64,000 bases of DNA from Cellulomonas timonensis. GTDB taxonomy: Bacteria > Actinomycetota > Actinomycetes > Actinomycetales > Cellulomonadaceae. The stretch spans positions 1 to 64,000 of the forward strand of contig NZ_FCOT01000010.1 of assembly GCF_900046455.1 (NCBI RefSeq), written 5' to 3'. Shown here in pieces: positions 34,954 through 45,094 of the stretch (position 1 is the first letter of the stretch; each line of letters begins with the position of its first letter). The position numbers were made by a program, and so were the translations under genes. A model generated the notes under the pieces. That model was not told the origin of the DNA and did no database searches. It saw nothing but the letters and a program-made list of their open reading frames with translations.

Positions 34954-36023
34954 GCGTCGGCCTTCCGGTGGAGGAGCAGGAGCACGAGCACGGGGGCGCC
35001 GATCAGGCCGGTGAGCACCCCCGTGGGGACGGGGCTCACGTACGGCGCCGTCTGGGCTGCGACATCCGCGAGCAGGAGCACCGCTGCCCCGACGAGCGCT
35101 GCCGGGAGCGGGCCGGATCGCGCCAGCAGGCGGGCGGCGATGGGGCCGGCGACGAGCGCGATGAACGCGACGGGGCCGGCGACGCTCGTCGCGATGGCCG
35201 CGAGCGGCGCCCCGAGCAGGAGCACGCCGACGCGCGCCGCCTGCACGCGTGTGCCGAGGGCCGCGGAGAGCAGGTCGCCGAGCCGGAGAGTCTCGAGGTC
35301 GGGGCCGATCAGCAGGACGGCTGCCATCGCGGCGCCCAGCACCACGGCCAGCACCACGACCTCATCCCACCGCGCGCCCGCGAGCGAGCCGATCATCCAG
35401 CGCATCGCGCGCGTGGACGTGGTGGAGTCGGCGAACGTGAGGAGGTAGCTGGTGATCGCGGAGCAGCAGGCGCCCACCCCGATGCCGACCAGCACGAGCC
35501 GGTACGTCGAGGCCCCGCCCCGCCTGCTCAGGCCGAAGATCAGGGCCGCGGCGGCCACCGCGCCGAGCACGGCCCCGGCCTGCACGGCGAGGCCGCCCAC
35601 CCCTGCGCCGACCAGCACGGCGACGGCCCCGGCGCTCGCGCCGGCGGAGACGCCGATGATGTCCGGCGTCGCCAGGACGTTGGAGAAGAGCCGCTGGCAC
35701 ACGACGCCGGAGAGGCCGAAGAGCGCGCCGACGAGCAGTGCGGTGAGCGCGCGCGGGAGGCGGGTCTCGAAGATCACGAAGTCGGCGAGCCCGGAGCCTT
35801 GGCCGACGAGCGCGCCCGGGATCTCGGCGAGCCCGATGTCGGCCGTCCCGCCGACGAGGATCTCGGCGCAGAACCCGATGAGGACGACGGCTCCCACCCC
35901 CGCCAGCGTCACGGCGGGGCGCCGCCGCACGCTGCGCCGCTCGGCCCGCAGCCCTGCGACCAGGTGGGCGACAGCGTCCTCGGCGTCGCGGCCGGCCGTG
36001 CTGGCCTCGGTCGCCGCCGTCAT
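34950..36023 (-). CDS. fepG: Ferric siderophore ABC permease (FecCD family)
   Basis: Second membrane subunit of the ferric siderophore importer, 357 residues with about nine or ten hydrophobic segments after a charged 50-residue N-terminus. FecCD family landmarks are visible: RLPRALTALLVGALFGLSG near 110, the ATPDIIGVSAGA motif near 140 and, in the C-terminal third, VAGPVAFIALVAGPIAARL, the loop that contacts the ATPase. ATG 36023 overlaps the stop of the first permease (ATGA). Order fepD-fepG-fepC matches catecholate transporters. Confidence 0.93.
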   Translation of the reverse strand: MTAATEASTAGRDAEDAVAHLVAGLRAERRSVRRRPAVTLAGVGAVVLIGFCAEILVGGTADIGLAEIPGALVGQGSGLADFVIFETRLPRALTALLVGALFGLSGVVCQRLFSNVLATPDIIGVSAGASAGAVAVLVGAGVGGLAVQAGAVLGAVAAAALIFGLSRRGGASTYRLVLVGIGVGACCSAITSYLLTFADSTTSTRAMRWMIGSLAGARWDEVVVLAVVLGAAMAAVLLIGPDLETLRLGDLLSAALGTRVQAARVGVLLLGAPLAAIATSVAGPVAFIALVAGPIAARLLARSGPLPAALVGAAVLLLADVAAQTAPYVSPVPTGVLTGLIGAPVLVLLLLHRKADA

Positions 36024-37135
36024 GCCTCCACCAGCCTGCGCGTGCGGGCGAGCACGACGAAGAAGGGCGTGCCGACGACGGCCGTCATGATGCCGACGGC
36101 GATCTCGCCGTGGCCGGGGGCGAGCCGCCCGGGCGCGTCGGCGGCGAGCAGCACCGTCGCGCCCGCCACCATGCTGAACGGCAGCAGCAGCCGTTGGTCC
36201 CCGCCGACGACGAGCCGCGCGAGGTGCGCCCCGACGAGCCCGATGAAGCCGATGGGCCCGGCGGCGGCGACTGCGGCGGCGCAGAGCAGGACCGCGACGA
36301 GCGCCGTGGCGAGCTGGGCGCGGCGCACGCGCACGCCGAGGCCTGCCGCGACGGCCTCCCCCAGCATGAGCGCGTTGAGCGTCGGGCCGCACAGCAGCGC
36401 GAGCACGAGGCCCGCCACCGCGAAGGGCCACAGCTCGCCGATGGCGTCGCCGCGCCCCGCGAGCTGGCCGATCGACCAGAAGCGGTATCGGGAGAACGCC
36501 GACTCGTCGCGGATGATCAGGAGGTTGATGACCGCGCCCAGCATCGCCGCGGTGGCGGCCCCGGCAATCACGAGGCTCACGGCCGTCGAGGCGGCGCGCG
36601 TGAGGCGCGAGACCCCGTAGACCACGACGGCTGTCGCCACGGCGCCGGCGAGCGCGAGCCAGAAGGTCGCCACGACGCCGTTCAGGCCGAAGGCGACGAT
36701 GCCCGCGACGACGGCGCAGGCGGCGCCGAGCTCGACGCCGAGGATGCCGCCGTCGACGAGCGGATTGCGCGTGATGGCCTGCATGATCGCCCCGGACCCG
36801 CCGAGGCAGAGCCCGACGAGGAGGCCGACGACGGTGCGGGGCACCCGCTCGGTGGCGATGACTGTCGCGTCGTAGCTCTCAGGCGATGCGCCGGCCAGCG
36901 CGTCCGCCACCGCGCGCGCCACGGTGCTGGGCGGGATCACGCGGGCGCCGAGGGCGAGTGAGAGCAGGGCGACGAGCCCGAGGAGGAGGACCAGGGCGAC
37001 GAGGCCCGCCACCCGGCGCCGTGTGGTCGTCGTGACGGCGCCGAGAACGGCTCGGGGATCGTCCATGCCGAGCGCGATGGGCTCCGTCGAGCCGCCGTGG
37101 GGCAGGACATTCGTGGACGTTCCACCCCCGCGCAC
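36020..37135 (-). CDS. fepD: Ferric siderophore ABC permease (FecCD family), first gene of the operon
   Basis: First membrane subunit of the importer, 371 residues, multi-spanning. Visible landmarks are RVPRTVVGLLVGLCLGGSGAIMQ near 100, TRNPLVDGGILGVELGAA near 124 and the ATPase-contact loop AGPIGFIGLVGAHLARL near 290. Start is taken as GTG 37135, which has GGAG five nt upstream; an internal ATG at 37066 is possible but has no clear ribosome-binding site. The iron boxes lie 50-83 bp upstream of this GTG, so this gene opens the iron-regulated transcript. Confidence 0.92.
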   Translation of the reverse strand: MRGGGTSTNVLPHGGSTEPIALGMDDPRAVLGAVTTTTRRRVAGLVALVLLLGLVALLSLALGARVIPPSTVARAVADALAGASPESYDATVIATERVPRTVVGLLVGLCLGGSGAIMQAITRNPLVDGGILGVELGAACAVVAGIVAFGLNGVVATFWLALAGAVATAVVVYGVSRLTRAASTAVSLVIAGAATAAMLGAVINLLIIRDESAFSRYRFWSIGQLAGRGDAIGELWPFAVAGLVLALLCGPTLNALMLGEAVAAGLGVRVRRAQLATALVAVLLCAAAVAAAGPIGFIGLVGAHLARLVVGGDQRLLLPFSMVAGATVLLAADAPGRLAPGHGEIAVGIMTAVVGTPFFVVLARTRRLVEA

Positions 37136-37184
37136 AGTGCTCCGTCCCGGCGCGGATCGAGCGACGCACCCCTGCAGTCTCGAC

Positions 37185-37203
37185 TTAGGCTTGCCTCAAT
37201 TAG
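37185..37203 (-). promoter_or_regulatory. Second, weaker DtxR/IdeR-type iron box
   Basis: Plus-strand TTAGGCTTGCCTCAATTAG carries the TTAGGC and GCCTCA half-sites expected of an iron box but is less perfect than its neighbour. It overlaps the better box by four bases, nearer to fepD, giving room for two repressor dimers side by side. Confidence 0.65.
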
Positions 37204-37218
37204 GCAAGGCTCACCTTA
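37200..37218 (-). promoter_or_regulatory. DtxR/IdeR-type iron box upstream of the siderophore operon
   Basis: Plus-strand TTAGGCAAGGCTCACCTTA differs only slightly from the actinobacterial iron-box consensus TTAGGTTAGGCTCACCTAA. It lies about 65 bp before fepD and overlaps a plausible minus-strand promoter (TTGCCC, 18 nt, TAAGGT). Fe2+-loaded DtxR/IdeR/DmdR would block transcription here when iron is sufficient. I found no comparable box in the gaps further down the operon. Confidence 0.88.
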
Positions 37219-37297
37219 GGCATCGATCTGCGGTGCGGGCAAGGGTTCGTCCAGAAATGCGCAGTTGCTCCACGCGGCGCGGCGCCGCGAGCCGGGC

Positions 37298-39159
<1,862 letters not shown>

Positions 39160-39163
<4 letters not shown>

Positions 39164-39777
39164 CGTCCGAGGGCGCTGACGATCACCGGGACGAGGGCAG
39201 GGAACGCCTGCCCGCGGTGGCTGATGGCGTTCTTCTCCTGCGGGGTGAGCTCGGCGCAGGAGCGTGTGTCGCCCTCGGGGACCAGGATCGGGTCGTAGCC
39301 GAAGCCGCTGTCGCCGCGCGGCGCCGTGGCCAGCGTGCCGACCAGGTGGCCCATCTCCACATGCTCGAACCCGTCGGGCGTCACCAGCGCCGCGGCGCAG
39401 GTGAAGCGCGCCCCGCGGTGCTCTGCGGCGATGTCCGAGAGCTGGGCGAGCAGCAGGTCGAGGTTGGCGCGGTCGTCGCCGTGCCGCCCGGCCCACCGCG
39501 CCGAGAAGATGCCGGGGGCGCCGCCGAGCACGTCGACGGACAGGCCGGAGTCGTCCGCCACGGCAGGCAGGCCGGTGAACGCCGCGAGCGCCCGGGCTTT
39601 GAGCAGCGCGTTCTCCGCGAAGGTCACGCCGTCCTCAACCGGCTCAGGGGCGCCGACGTCACGGGCGCCCACCACGGCGGCCGGGTCGAGCCCGGGCAGC
39701 GCGGGGGCCAAGATGGCCCGCAGCTCGCCGATCTTGTGCGCGTTGTGCGTGGCCAGGACGAGGCGGGGTGTGCTCAT
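39160..39777 (-). CDS. rdgB: XTP/dITP pyrophosphatase (RdgB/HAM1)
   Basis: House-cleaning enzyme that hydrolyses non-canonical purine triphosphates (XTP, dITP) to the monophosphate, keeping them out of DNA and RNA. The 205-residue protein shows the family's nucleotide motif THNAHKIGE at residues 10-18, [10 protein letters not shown] near 52, [10 protein letters not shown] near 72, [16 protein letters not shown] near 155 and the C-terminal SHRGQA. It sits between rph and the ABC-F gene with ATGA overlaps on both sides; the rph-rdgB pair is conserved in actinobacteria. Confidence 0.96.
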
Positions 39778-40592
39778 GCGCCAGCGCCGAGGATGGGCGC
39801 GGCGGACGGCGCGCCGGCGGCCAGTGCGGCGGCCTGCAGGGCGCCCAGCTCGCTGGTCCCCGCGAGCGCCAGGTCCAGCAGAGCGTCGAGCTCGGCGCGG
39901 TCGAACGGCGCCTGCTCGGCGGTGCCCTGCACCTCGACGAACTTGCCGGAGCCGGTCACCACGACGTTCATGTCCGTCTCGGCGCGGACGTCCTCGACGT
40001 ACGGCAGGTCGAGCACGGGCACGCCGTCCACGATCCCGACGCTCACGGCGGACACCGAGTCGCGCAGCACCGTCTTCTTGCGGCTGATGGCGCCGCGCTC
40101 CACGCCCCAGGCGACGGCGTCGGCCAGCGCCACGTACGCGCCGGTGATGGACGCCGTGCGGGTGCCGCCGTCCGCCTGCAGCACGTCGCAGTCCAGCACG
40201 ATCGTGTTCTCGCCGAGCGCCGAGACGTCGATGATCGCGCGCAGCGAGCGGCCGATCAGCCGGGAGATCTCATGGGTGCGGCCGCCCACCTTGCCGCGCA
40301 CCGACTCGCGGTCGGAGCGGGTGCTCGTCGCGCGCGGGAGCATCGCGTACTCGGCGGTGACCCAGCCCTGGCCCGAGCCCTTGCGCCAGCGCGGCACGCC
40401 CTCGGTGAACGAGGCGACGCACAGCACCTTGGTGCCGCCGAACTCGACGAGCACGCTGCCCTCGCCGCTGTCGAGGTAGCGGCGGGTGAGGGTCACGGGG
40501 CGGAGCTGGTCGGCGCGGCGGCCGTCCGCCCGCACCAGGGCTCCCGGCTCCGCAGGGCTCGCGGGACGGGGGGTCGAGGTCGCAGAGGTCAT
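39774..40592 (-). CDS. rph: Ribonuclease PH
   Basis: Phosphorolytic 3'-5' exoribonuclease that trims tRNA precursors, 272 residues. Landmarks: RADGR near 21, [11 protein letters not shown] near 48, the RNA-binding [28 protein letters not shown] region (about 90-120), the phosphate-site [18 protein letters not shown], and [20 protein letters not shown]. An N-terminal extension of about 18 Thr/Pro/Ala residues precedes the domain. Start ATG 40592 is the first that covers the whole domain; the frame runs on upstream only as a shadow of the MBL gene. It is 56 nt from the MBL gene and overlaps rdgB. Confidence 0.96.
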   Translation of the reverse strand: MTSATSTPRPASPAEPGALVRADGRRADQLRPVTLTRRYLDSGEGSVLVEFGGTKVLCVASFTEGVPRWRKGSGQGWVTAEYAMLPRATSTRSDRESVRGKVGGRTHEISRLIGRSLRAIIDVSALGENTIVLDCDVLQADGGTRTASITGAYVALADAVAWGVERGAISRKKTVLRDSVSAVSVGIVDGVPVLDLPYVEDVRAETDMNVVVTGSGKFVEVQGTAEQAPFDRAELDALLDLALAGTSELGALQAAALAAGAPSAAPILGAGA

Positions 40593-40648
40593 GGCGACGA
40601 GCCTAACCGGGCGAGCGTGGGACGCCGACGAGGCTCGAAGGACGCGGC

Positions 40649-41437
40649 TCAGAGCGGGTAGACCGCGCCGGGCCGGGCCAGGTCGATCGGGCCGTCGTAC
40701 TCCCCCCGGGCCTCGGCGAGCGTCGCCTGCGGGTCGTTCCAGCTCACGAGGTGGGTGAGCACGAGCCGTCCCGCCTTGCCCGCGGCCGCGGCCGCGCCCG
40801 CCCGGCGCCCGGTGAGGTGCACGCCGCGGAGCGCGTCGTCGCGCCCCTCGATGTAGGCGGCCTCGGCGAGCAGCAGGTCCACGCCGTCGGCGAGGGTGGT
40901 GAGGCCGGGGCACTCGTCGGTGTCGCCGGTGTACGCGAGGGTGACGGTGCGTGTCGGGTCGGCGTCGGACGGGCCGCTGACGCGCATCCCGAACGACGGC
41001 AGCGGGTGGTGCACGGCCACCGGCTCGATGGTCAGCGGGCCGACGGTCACGGGGACGCCCTCCTGCCACGGCTCGAAGTCGAACTGGCCGGTGACCTCGG
41101 TCGCCGGGTCCTTGCCGGCCATCTGCGCGAGCCGCTCGAGCGTGCCCGGCGGGCCGTGCAGCCGCACGGGCGCGCACGCCCCCTCGGGCCGGTACCGCCG
41201 CAGCACGTTGAGCACCACCAGGTCCGCCACGTGGTCGGCGTGCAGGTGGGAGATCCCCACCAAGTCCAGGGCGGTGGGGTCGGTGTGCGCCTGCAGGGGC
41301 CCCAGGGCGCCGCTGCCCAGGTCGAGCAGCACCGTCCAGGTCCGGCCGTCCGCGTCCTCCGCCTGCACCAGGTACGCCGACGCCGCGGAGTCCGCGCTGG
41401 GGAACGATCCCGCGCTGCCGACGACGACGAGCCTCAC
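40649..41437 (-). CDS. MBL-fold metallohydrolase, Rv1339-like (possible cAMP phosphodiesterase)
   Basis: Metallo-beta-lactamase fold protein of 262 residues. The zinc motif [11 protein letters not shown] (HxHxDH) lies near residue 63; further metal ligands fit [19 protein letters not shown] and the C-terminal LTHLVSW. It lies between murI and rph, exactly as Rv1339 does in Mycobacterium tuberculosis. Rv1339 has been reported as an atypical class II cAMP phosphodiesterase, so cyclic-nucleotide hydrolysis is the best guess. Start GTG 41437 overlaps the murI stop (GTGA). Family call is firm; substrate is inferred from synteny. Confidence 0.9.
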   Translation of the reverse strand: MRLVVVGSAGSFPSADSAASAYLVQAEDADGRTWTVLLDLGSGALGPLQAHTDPTALDLVGISHLHADHVADLVVLNVLRRYRPEGACAPVRLHGPPGTLERLAQMAGKDPATEVTGQFDFEPWQEGVPVTVGPLTIEPVAVHHPLPSFGMRVSGPSDADPTRTVTLAYTGDTDECPGLTTLADGVDLLLAEAAYIEGRDDALRGVHLTGRRAGAAAAAGKAGRLVLTHLVSWNDPQATLAEARGEYDGPIDLARPGAVYPL

Positions 41438-42267
41438 CGCAGTGCCCCTCGCGGCTCGACGGCGAGGACCTCGGGACCGAGGAACCGGCGGGCGAGGGTG
41501 TGGAAGGACTCGGGGTCGCCGGTGGCGAGGAACCGGTGCTCGGCCGGCCCGGCGCCGGGCGAGCGCTCGAGGTCGTGCGCGACGAGCGTGCGGTAGACGT
41601 CCTTCGCGGTCTCCTCGGCGGAGGACACGAGCGTCACCTCGTCGCCCATCACGTAGGAGATGACGCCCGTCAGCAGCGGGTAGTGCGTGCAGCCCAGCAC
41701 CAGGGTGTCGACGCCGGCGGCCTTCACCGGCGCCAGGTACTCGTCGGCGACGGCCAGCAGCTCGGGGCCCGAGGTGATCCCCGCCTCGACGAACTCCACG
41801 AACCGGGGGCACGCCTGCGTGATCAGCTCCACACCGGGGGCCACCGCGAACGCGTCGTCGTAGGCGCGCGACTGGACCGTCGAGCTGGTCGCGATGACGC
41901 CGATCCGCCCGGTGCGGGTGGCGGCCACGGCGCGGCGGGCCGCCGGCAGGATCACTTCGACCACGGGCAGGCCACGGCGCTGGGTGTAGCGCTCACGGGC
42001 GTCGCGCAGCATCGCCGAGGAGGCCGTGTTGCAGGCGATGACCAGCATCTTCACCCCGGCGTCGACGAGGTCGTCCATGACCTCGAGCGCATGCGCGCGC
42101 ACTGCCGCGAGCGGCTTGGTGCCGTAGGGGGTGTTGAGGGTGTCGCCGATGTAGAGGGTCGACTCGTGCGGGAGCTGGTCGAGGATGGACCGCGCGACGG
42201 TCAGGCCGCCGACGCCGGAGTCGAAGATCCCGATGGGTGCGTCGTTCACGGGCGCGAGCCTAGTCAT
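41434..42267 (-). CDS. murI: Glutamate racemase
   Basis: Interconverts L- and D-glutamate to supply D-Glu for peptidoglycan; 277 residues, cytoplasmic. Both catalytic cysteines are in their motifs: VIACNTASS near residue 77 and LGCTHYPLL near 190. The N-terminal [14 protein letters not shown] is diagnostic. ATG 42267 overlaps the DUF2017 stop (ATGA), and its own stop overlaps the GTG of the MBL gene, so it sits in the middle of a translationally coupled run. Confidence 0.96.
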   Translation of the reverse strand: MTRLAPVNDAPIGIFDSGVGGLTVARSILDQLPHESTLYIGDTLNTPYGTKPLAAVRAHALEVMDDLVDAGVKMLVIACNTASSAMLRDARERYTQRRGLPVVEVILPAARRAVAATRTGRIGVIATSSTVQSRAYDDAFAVAPGVELITQACPRFVEFVEAGITSGPELLAVADEYLAPVKAAGVDTLVLGCTHYPLLTGVISYVMGDEVTLVSSAEETAKDVYRTLVAHDLERSPGAGPAEHRFLATGDPESFHTLARRFLGPEVLAVEPRGALR

Positions 42268-42929
42268 CCTCGCTGCCTGCCCTGTCCGTCCCGTCCGGAG
42301 CGCCCGAGGTCGTCGAGCAGTGCCGCCATGAGCGTCTCCTGCAGCCAGCTCAAGGAGACGTAGACGGCGCCGAGGTATCGGCGGACCTCGGCCTGCGGGT
42401 CGTCCTCGTCCTCCGCCGGCTCGCCGTCGAGCTCCACGTACAGCGACTCGGCGTCCTCGTCCTCGTGCAGCCCGAGCCGGTCGGCCAGGACGAGCCGCAG
42501 GTCGGTGAGGGTCGCCGCGACCGCGCCGCCGAGCTCGACGGGCACCACCACGGCGTCATCCGGCCACGCGGCGCCCGGGCCGGCCGTGAGGGCGTCCCAC
42601 AGCCAGGTCAGGCGTTCCACCTTGACGCGACGCAGGTCGTCCTCGGTGAGGCGCCGGAACTCGGCGGCCACCTCCTCGTCGTCCACGGAGGCGTCGGGCA
42701 GCAGCCGCCGCACGGCGTCGTCCTCGGGCGGCTCGATCTCCTGGGTCCGCAGCGACATCCCGGGCATCAGCGCGGGGTCGGCGGGGCCCGCGTCCTCGGT
42801 CGCGCGCTCCTCGAGGCGCCCGGCGCCCAGCAGGTCGGCGACGTCCGCCACGACGGCGGCGATCACGCCCCGCTCGGTGGCGTCGAGCTCGGCGACCAGG
42901 GAGCCCCGCTCGCGGCGGAACGCGCGCAT
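42264..42929 (-). CDS. DUF2017 protein
   Basis: Acidic, probably cytoplasmic protein of 221 residues that matches actinobacterial DUF2017 proteins, which are nearly always encoded next to clpS. It starts MRAFRRERG, is mostly helical in appearance with long Asp/Glu-rich stretches (about 65-95 and 165-190), and has no signal or membrane segment. The start overlaps the clpS stop (TGATG), suggesting coupled synthesis with the adaptor and a possible link to Clp proteolysis, but no biochemical role is established that I can name. Confidence 0.88.
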   Translation of the reverse strand: MRAFRRERGSLVAELDATERGVIAAVVADVADLLGAGRLEERATEDAGPADPALMPGMSLRTQEIEPPEDDAVRRLLPDASVDDEEVAAEFRRLTEDDLRRVKVERLTWLWDALTAGPGAAWPDDAVVVPVELGGAVAATLTDLRLVLADRLGLHEDEDAESLYVELDGEPAEDEDDPQAEVRRYLGAVYVSLSWLQETLMAALLDDLGRSGRDGQGRQRG

Positions 42930-43222
42930 CACTCGCCTCCCCGCTGCAGCGTGGCCCAGAGCCCGTACGAGTGCATGGCCTGCACGTCGACCTCCATCTG
43001 CTCGCGGTTGCCCGTCGAGACCGCCGATCGGCCCTCCTCGTGGACCTGGCGCATGAGCTTCTCGGCCTTCTCGCGGGGGTAGCCGAAGTAGCTCTGGAAG
43101 ACGTAGGTGACGTAGCTCATGAGGTTCACGGGGTCGTTCCACACGATGGTGACCCACGCGTCCCCGAGCCGCTGGCCCGTCTGCGACTCAGCGGTCTCCT
43201 CGGGTGCGATCTGGACTGACAC
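42929..43222 (-). CDS. clpS: ATP-dependent Clp protease adaptor ClpS
   Basis: Small N-end-rule adaptor of 97 residues that delivers substrates to ClpA/ClpC. The N-terminal 20 residues are an unstructured Gln/Glu/Thr-rich tail, as needed for engaging the unfoldase. The core carries [20 protein letters not shown] (the NDPVN motif that binds N-degrons) and [20 protein letters not shown] near 60-80. It is the first gene of the minus-strand run toward rdgB and is divergent from pncB, with 49 bp between the two starts. Confidence 0.96.
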   Translation of the reverse strand: MSVQIAPEETAESQTGQRLGDAWVTIVWNDPVNLMSYVTYVFQSYFGYPREKAEKLMRQVHEEGRSAVSTGNREQMEVDVQAMHSYGLWATLQRGGE

Positions 43223-43271
43223 CCGCCCACTGTAGGTGCGCCCGCCGAGGAAGTCGTCCTACGTTGAGCGC

Positions 43272-44657
43272 ATGAGCACTCCGGAGGCCACGGCGCCCGT
43301 GTCCGTCCCCACCACGTCCACCACCCCCCGCCCGAGCACCGCGCTGCTCACCGACAAATACGAGCTGACGATGCTCGAGGCCGCGCTCGGCAACGGCACG
43401 GCCGCTCGGCGCTGCGTGTTCGAGGTGTTCACCCGCCGGCTGCCCGCCGGGCGCCGCTACGGCGTGCTCGCGGGAACGGGCCGGCTGCTCGAGTCCATCG
43501 CGGACTTCCGGTTCGGCCCCGCGGAGCTCGAGTGGCTGGCGGCCGAGCGTGTGGTGAACGACACGACGCTGGAGTTCCTCGCGGGCTACCAGTTCACGGG
43601 GTCGATCACGGGCTACGCGGAGGGCGAGGCCTTCTTCCCGCAGTCTCCGGTGCTGGTCGTCGAGGGCACGTTCGCCGAGGCGGTCCTGTTGGAGACGCTC
43701 GCCCTGTCGATCCTCAACCACGACTCTGCTGTGGCGTCGGCCGCCTCGCGCATGACCAGCGCCGCCGTCACCCGGCCCTGCCTCGAGATGGGGTCGCGGC
43801 GCGCCCATGAGGAGGCCGCCGTGGCGGCGGCCCGGGCCGCGGCTGTGGCCGGCTTCACGGGGACGTCGAACCTGGAGGCGGGGCGCCGGTACGGCATCCC
43901 GACGATCGGCACCGCCGCGCACGCGTTCACGCTGCTGCACGACGACGAGGAGGCGGCCTTCGCCGCGCAGGTCGCGGCTGCCGGGCCGGGCACCACGCTG
44001 CTGGTGGACACCTATGACGTCCACACGGGCGTCGAGCGGGCCGTGGCGGCCGCGGGGACGGGGCTCGGCGCGGTGCGGCTCGACTCGGGCGATCTGGGGG
44101 TGCTGGCGCAGGAGGTGCGCGCGCAGCTCGACGCTCTGGGCGCCCGGGACACGCGGATCGTGGTGACGTCAGACCTGGACGAGTACGCGATCGCCGCGCT
44201 GGCCGCCGCGCCGGTGGACTCGTATGGCGTGGGCACGTCGGTGGTGACCGGCTCGGGGGCGCCGACCTGCGGCATGGTCTACAAGCTGGTGGCCCGTGAG
44301 GGCCGCGGCGGGGAGATGGAGCCGGTGGCCAAGACCTCTCGGGCCAAAGCCGGCACGGGGGGCCGGAAGGCCGCCGCCCGACGGTTGGGCCCCGATGGCC
44401 GGGCTGTCGAGGAGGTGTTGGTGACCGGGACCGACGCGCAGGTCTCCGCGTGGGTGTCCCAGGACGAGTCGCTGCGGGCCCTGCAGGCGCCGCTCGTGGT
44501 CGACGGCGCCGTCGACCCTGCCTGGATGGGGCCGGAGGGTGTGCGCCGGGCAGCAGAAAGGCACCGGGCCTCCCGTGATGAACTGCCACGGGGGGCCCGG
44601 CGCCTGTCCGCGGACGAGGCCGCGGTTCCGACGGTGACGCTGCACCTGGGCGACTGA
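43272..44657 (+). CDS. pncB: Nicotinate phosphoribosyltransferase
   Basis: Salvages nicotinate to nicotinate mononucleotide with PRPP and ATP for NAD synthesis; 461 residues. Landmarks: LLTDKYELTML near 26-36, VFEVFTRRLPAGRRYGVLAG near 52-71, the MGSRRAHEEAA segment near 177-187, GTSNLEAG and GTAAHAFTLLHDDEEAAF, and DSGDLGVLAQ near 275. Start ATG 43272 is preferred to a GTG at 43236, which would run into the clpS promoter. The pncB-clpS-DUF2017-murI arrangement is conserved in actinobacteria. Confidence 0.94.
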   Translation: MSTPEATAPVSVPTTSTTPRPSTALLTDKYELTMLEAALGNGTAARRCVFEVFTRRLPAGRRYGVLAGTGRLLESIADFRFGPAELEWLAAERVVNDTTLEFLAGYQFTGSITGYAEGEAFFPQSPVLVVEGTFAEAVLLETLALSILNHDSAVASAASRMTSAAVTRPCLEMGSRRAHEEAAVAAARAAAVAGFTGTSNLEAGRRYGIPTIGTAAHAFTLLHDDEEAAFAAQVAAAGPGTTLLVDTYDVHTGVERAVAAAGTGLGAVRLDSGDLGVLAQEVRAQLDALGARDTRIVVTSDLDEYAIAALAAAPVDSYGVGTSVVTGSGAPTCGMVYKLVAREGRGGEMEPVAKTSRAKAGTGGRKAAARRLGPDGRAVEEVLVTGTDAQVSAWVSQDESLRALQAPLVVDGAVDPAWMGPEGVRRAAERHRASRDELPRGARRLSADEAAVPTVTLHLGD

Positions 44658-44701
44658 GACATGCAGGGGGCTGCGCTCAGGTCACCGGGGGCAGCGCCCA
44701 G

Positions 44702-44860
44702 CTAGATCCGTGCGCCGCGACCACGCCCCACGAGCCCGAGGATCAGGCTGACGACGAGGACGATGACGCCGATCCAGATGAGGAACTGCCCGATGTTCGT
44801 GGCGACGCCCAGGATGACCAGGACGGCGCCGACGATGATGAGGAGGAGCCAGGACGGCAT
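44702..44860 (-). CDS. Small two-helix membrane protein
   Basis: A 52-residue protein made almost entirely of two hydrophobic helices (about residues 3-20 and 25-44) ending in RGRGARI. AAAGGGTG lies a few bases before the ATG. It resembles small actinobacterial membrane proteins of unknown role. It is monocistronic, with a long leader that can fold into alternative hairpins. Confidence 0.75.
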   Translation of the reverse strand: MPSWLLLIIVGAVLVILGVATNIGQFLIWIGVIVLVVSLILGLVGRGRGARI

Positions 44861-44883
44861 AGTGCACACCCTTTCGCTGTTCT

Positions 44884-44914
44884 CGGATCCGACCCCCGGG
44901 GGATCCGGGGTCGG
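44884..44914 (-). promoter_or_regulatory. Alternative hairpins in the leader of the small membrane protein
   Basis: CCGACCCC (44889-44896) pairs with GGGGTCGG (44907-44914), while the overlapping CGGATCC (44884-44890) pairs with GGATCCG (44901-44907). The two stems share bases and exclude each other. They lie 24-54 nt upstream of the start codon. The 234 bp between 44861 and 45094 otherwise hold no gene, and a TTGACT -35-like element lies nearer the helicase end. Confidence 0.45.
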
Positions 44915-45094
44915 TGGCACGTCCAGAAGACTGGCATCGGGACGGGCCCTCGGCATCCGGAGAACAAGAGTTGCGAATCGGGCGACCTTTGCTAAGTGGG
45001 CACGTGTCCAGGGCGCTGACCTGCGGAAACGCAAGTCAAGGCTCCGTCCACGATGTGAGACGCTTCGGGGGCCGTCCCGCCGGGGAGAGAGCGC

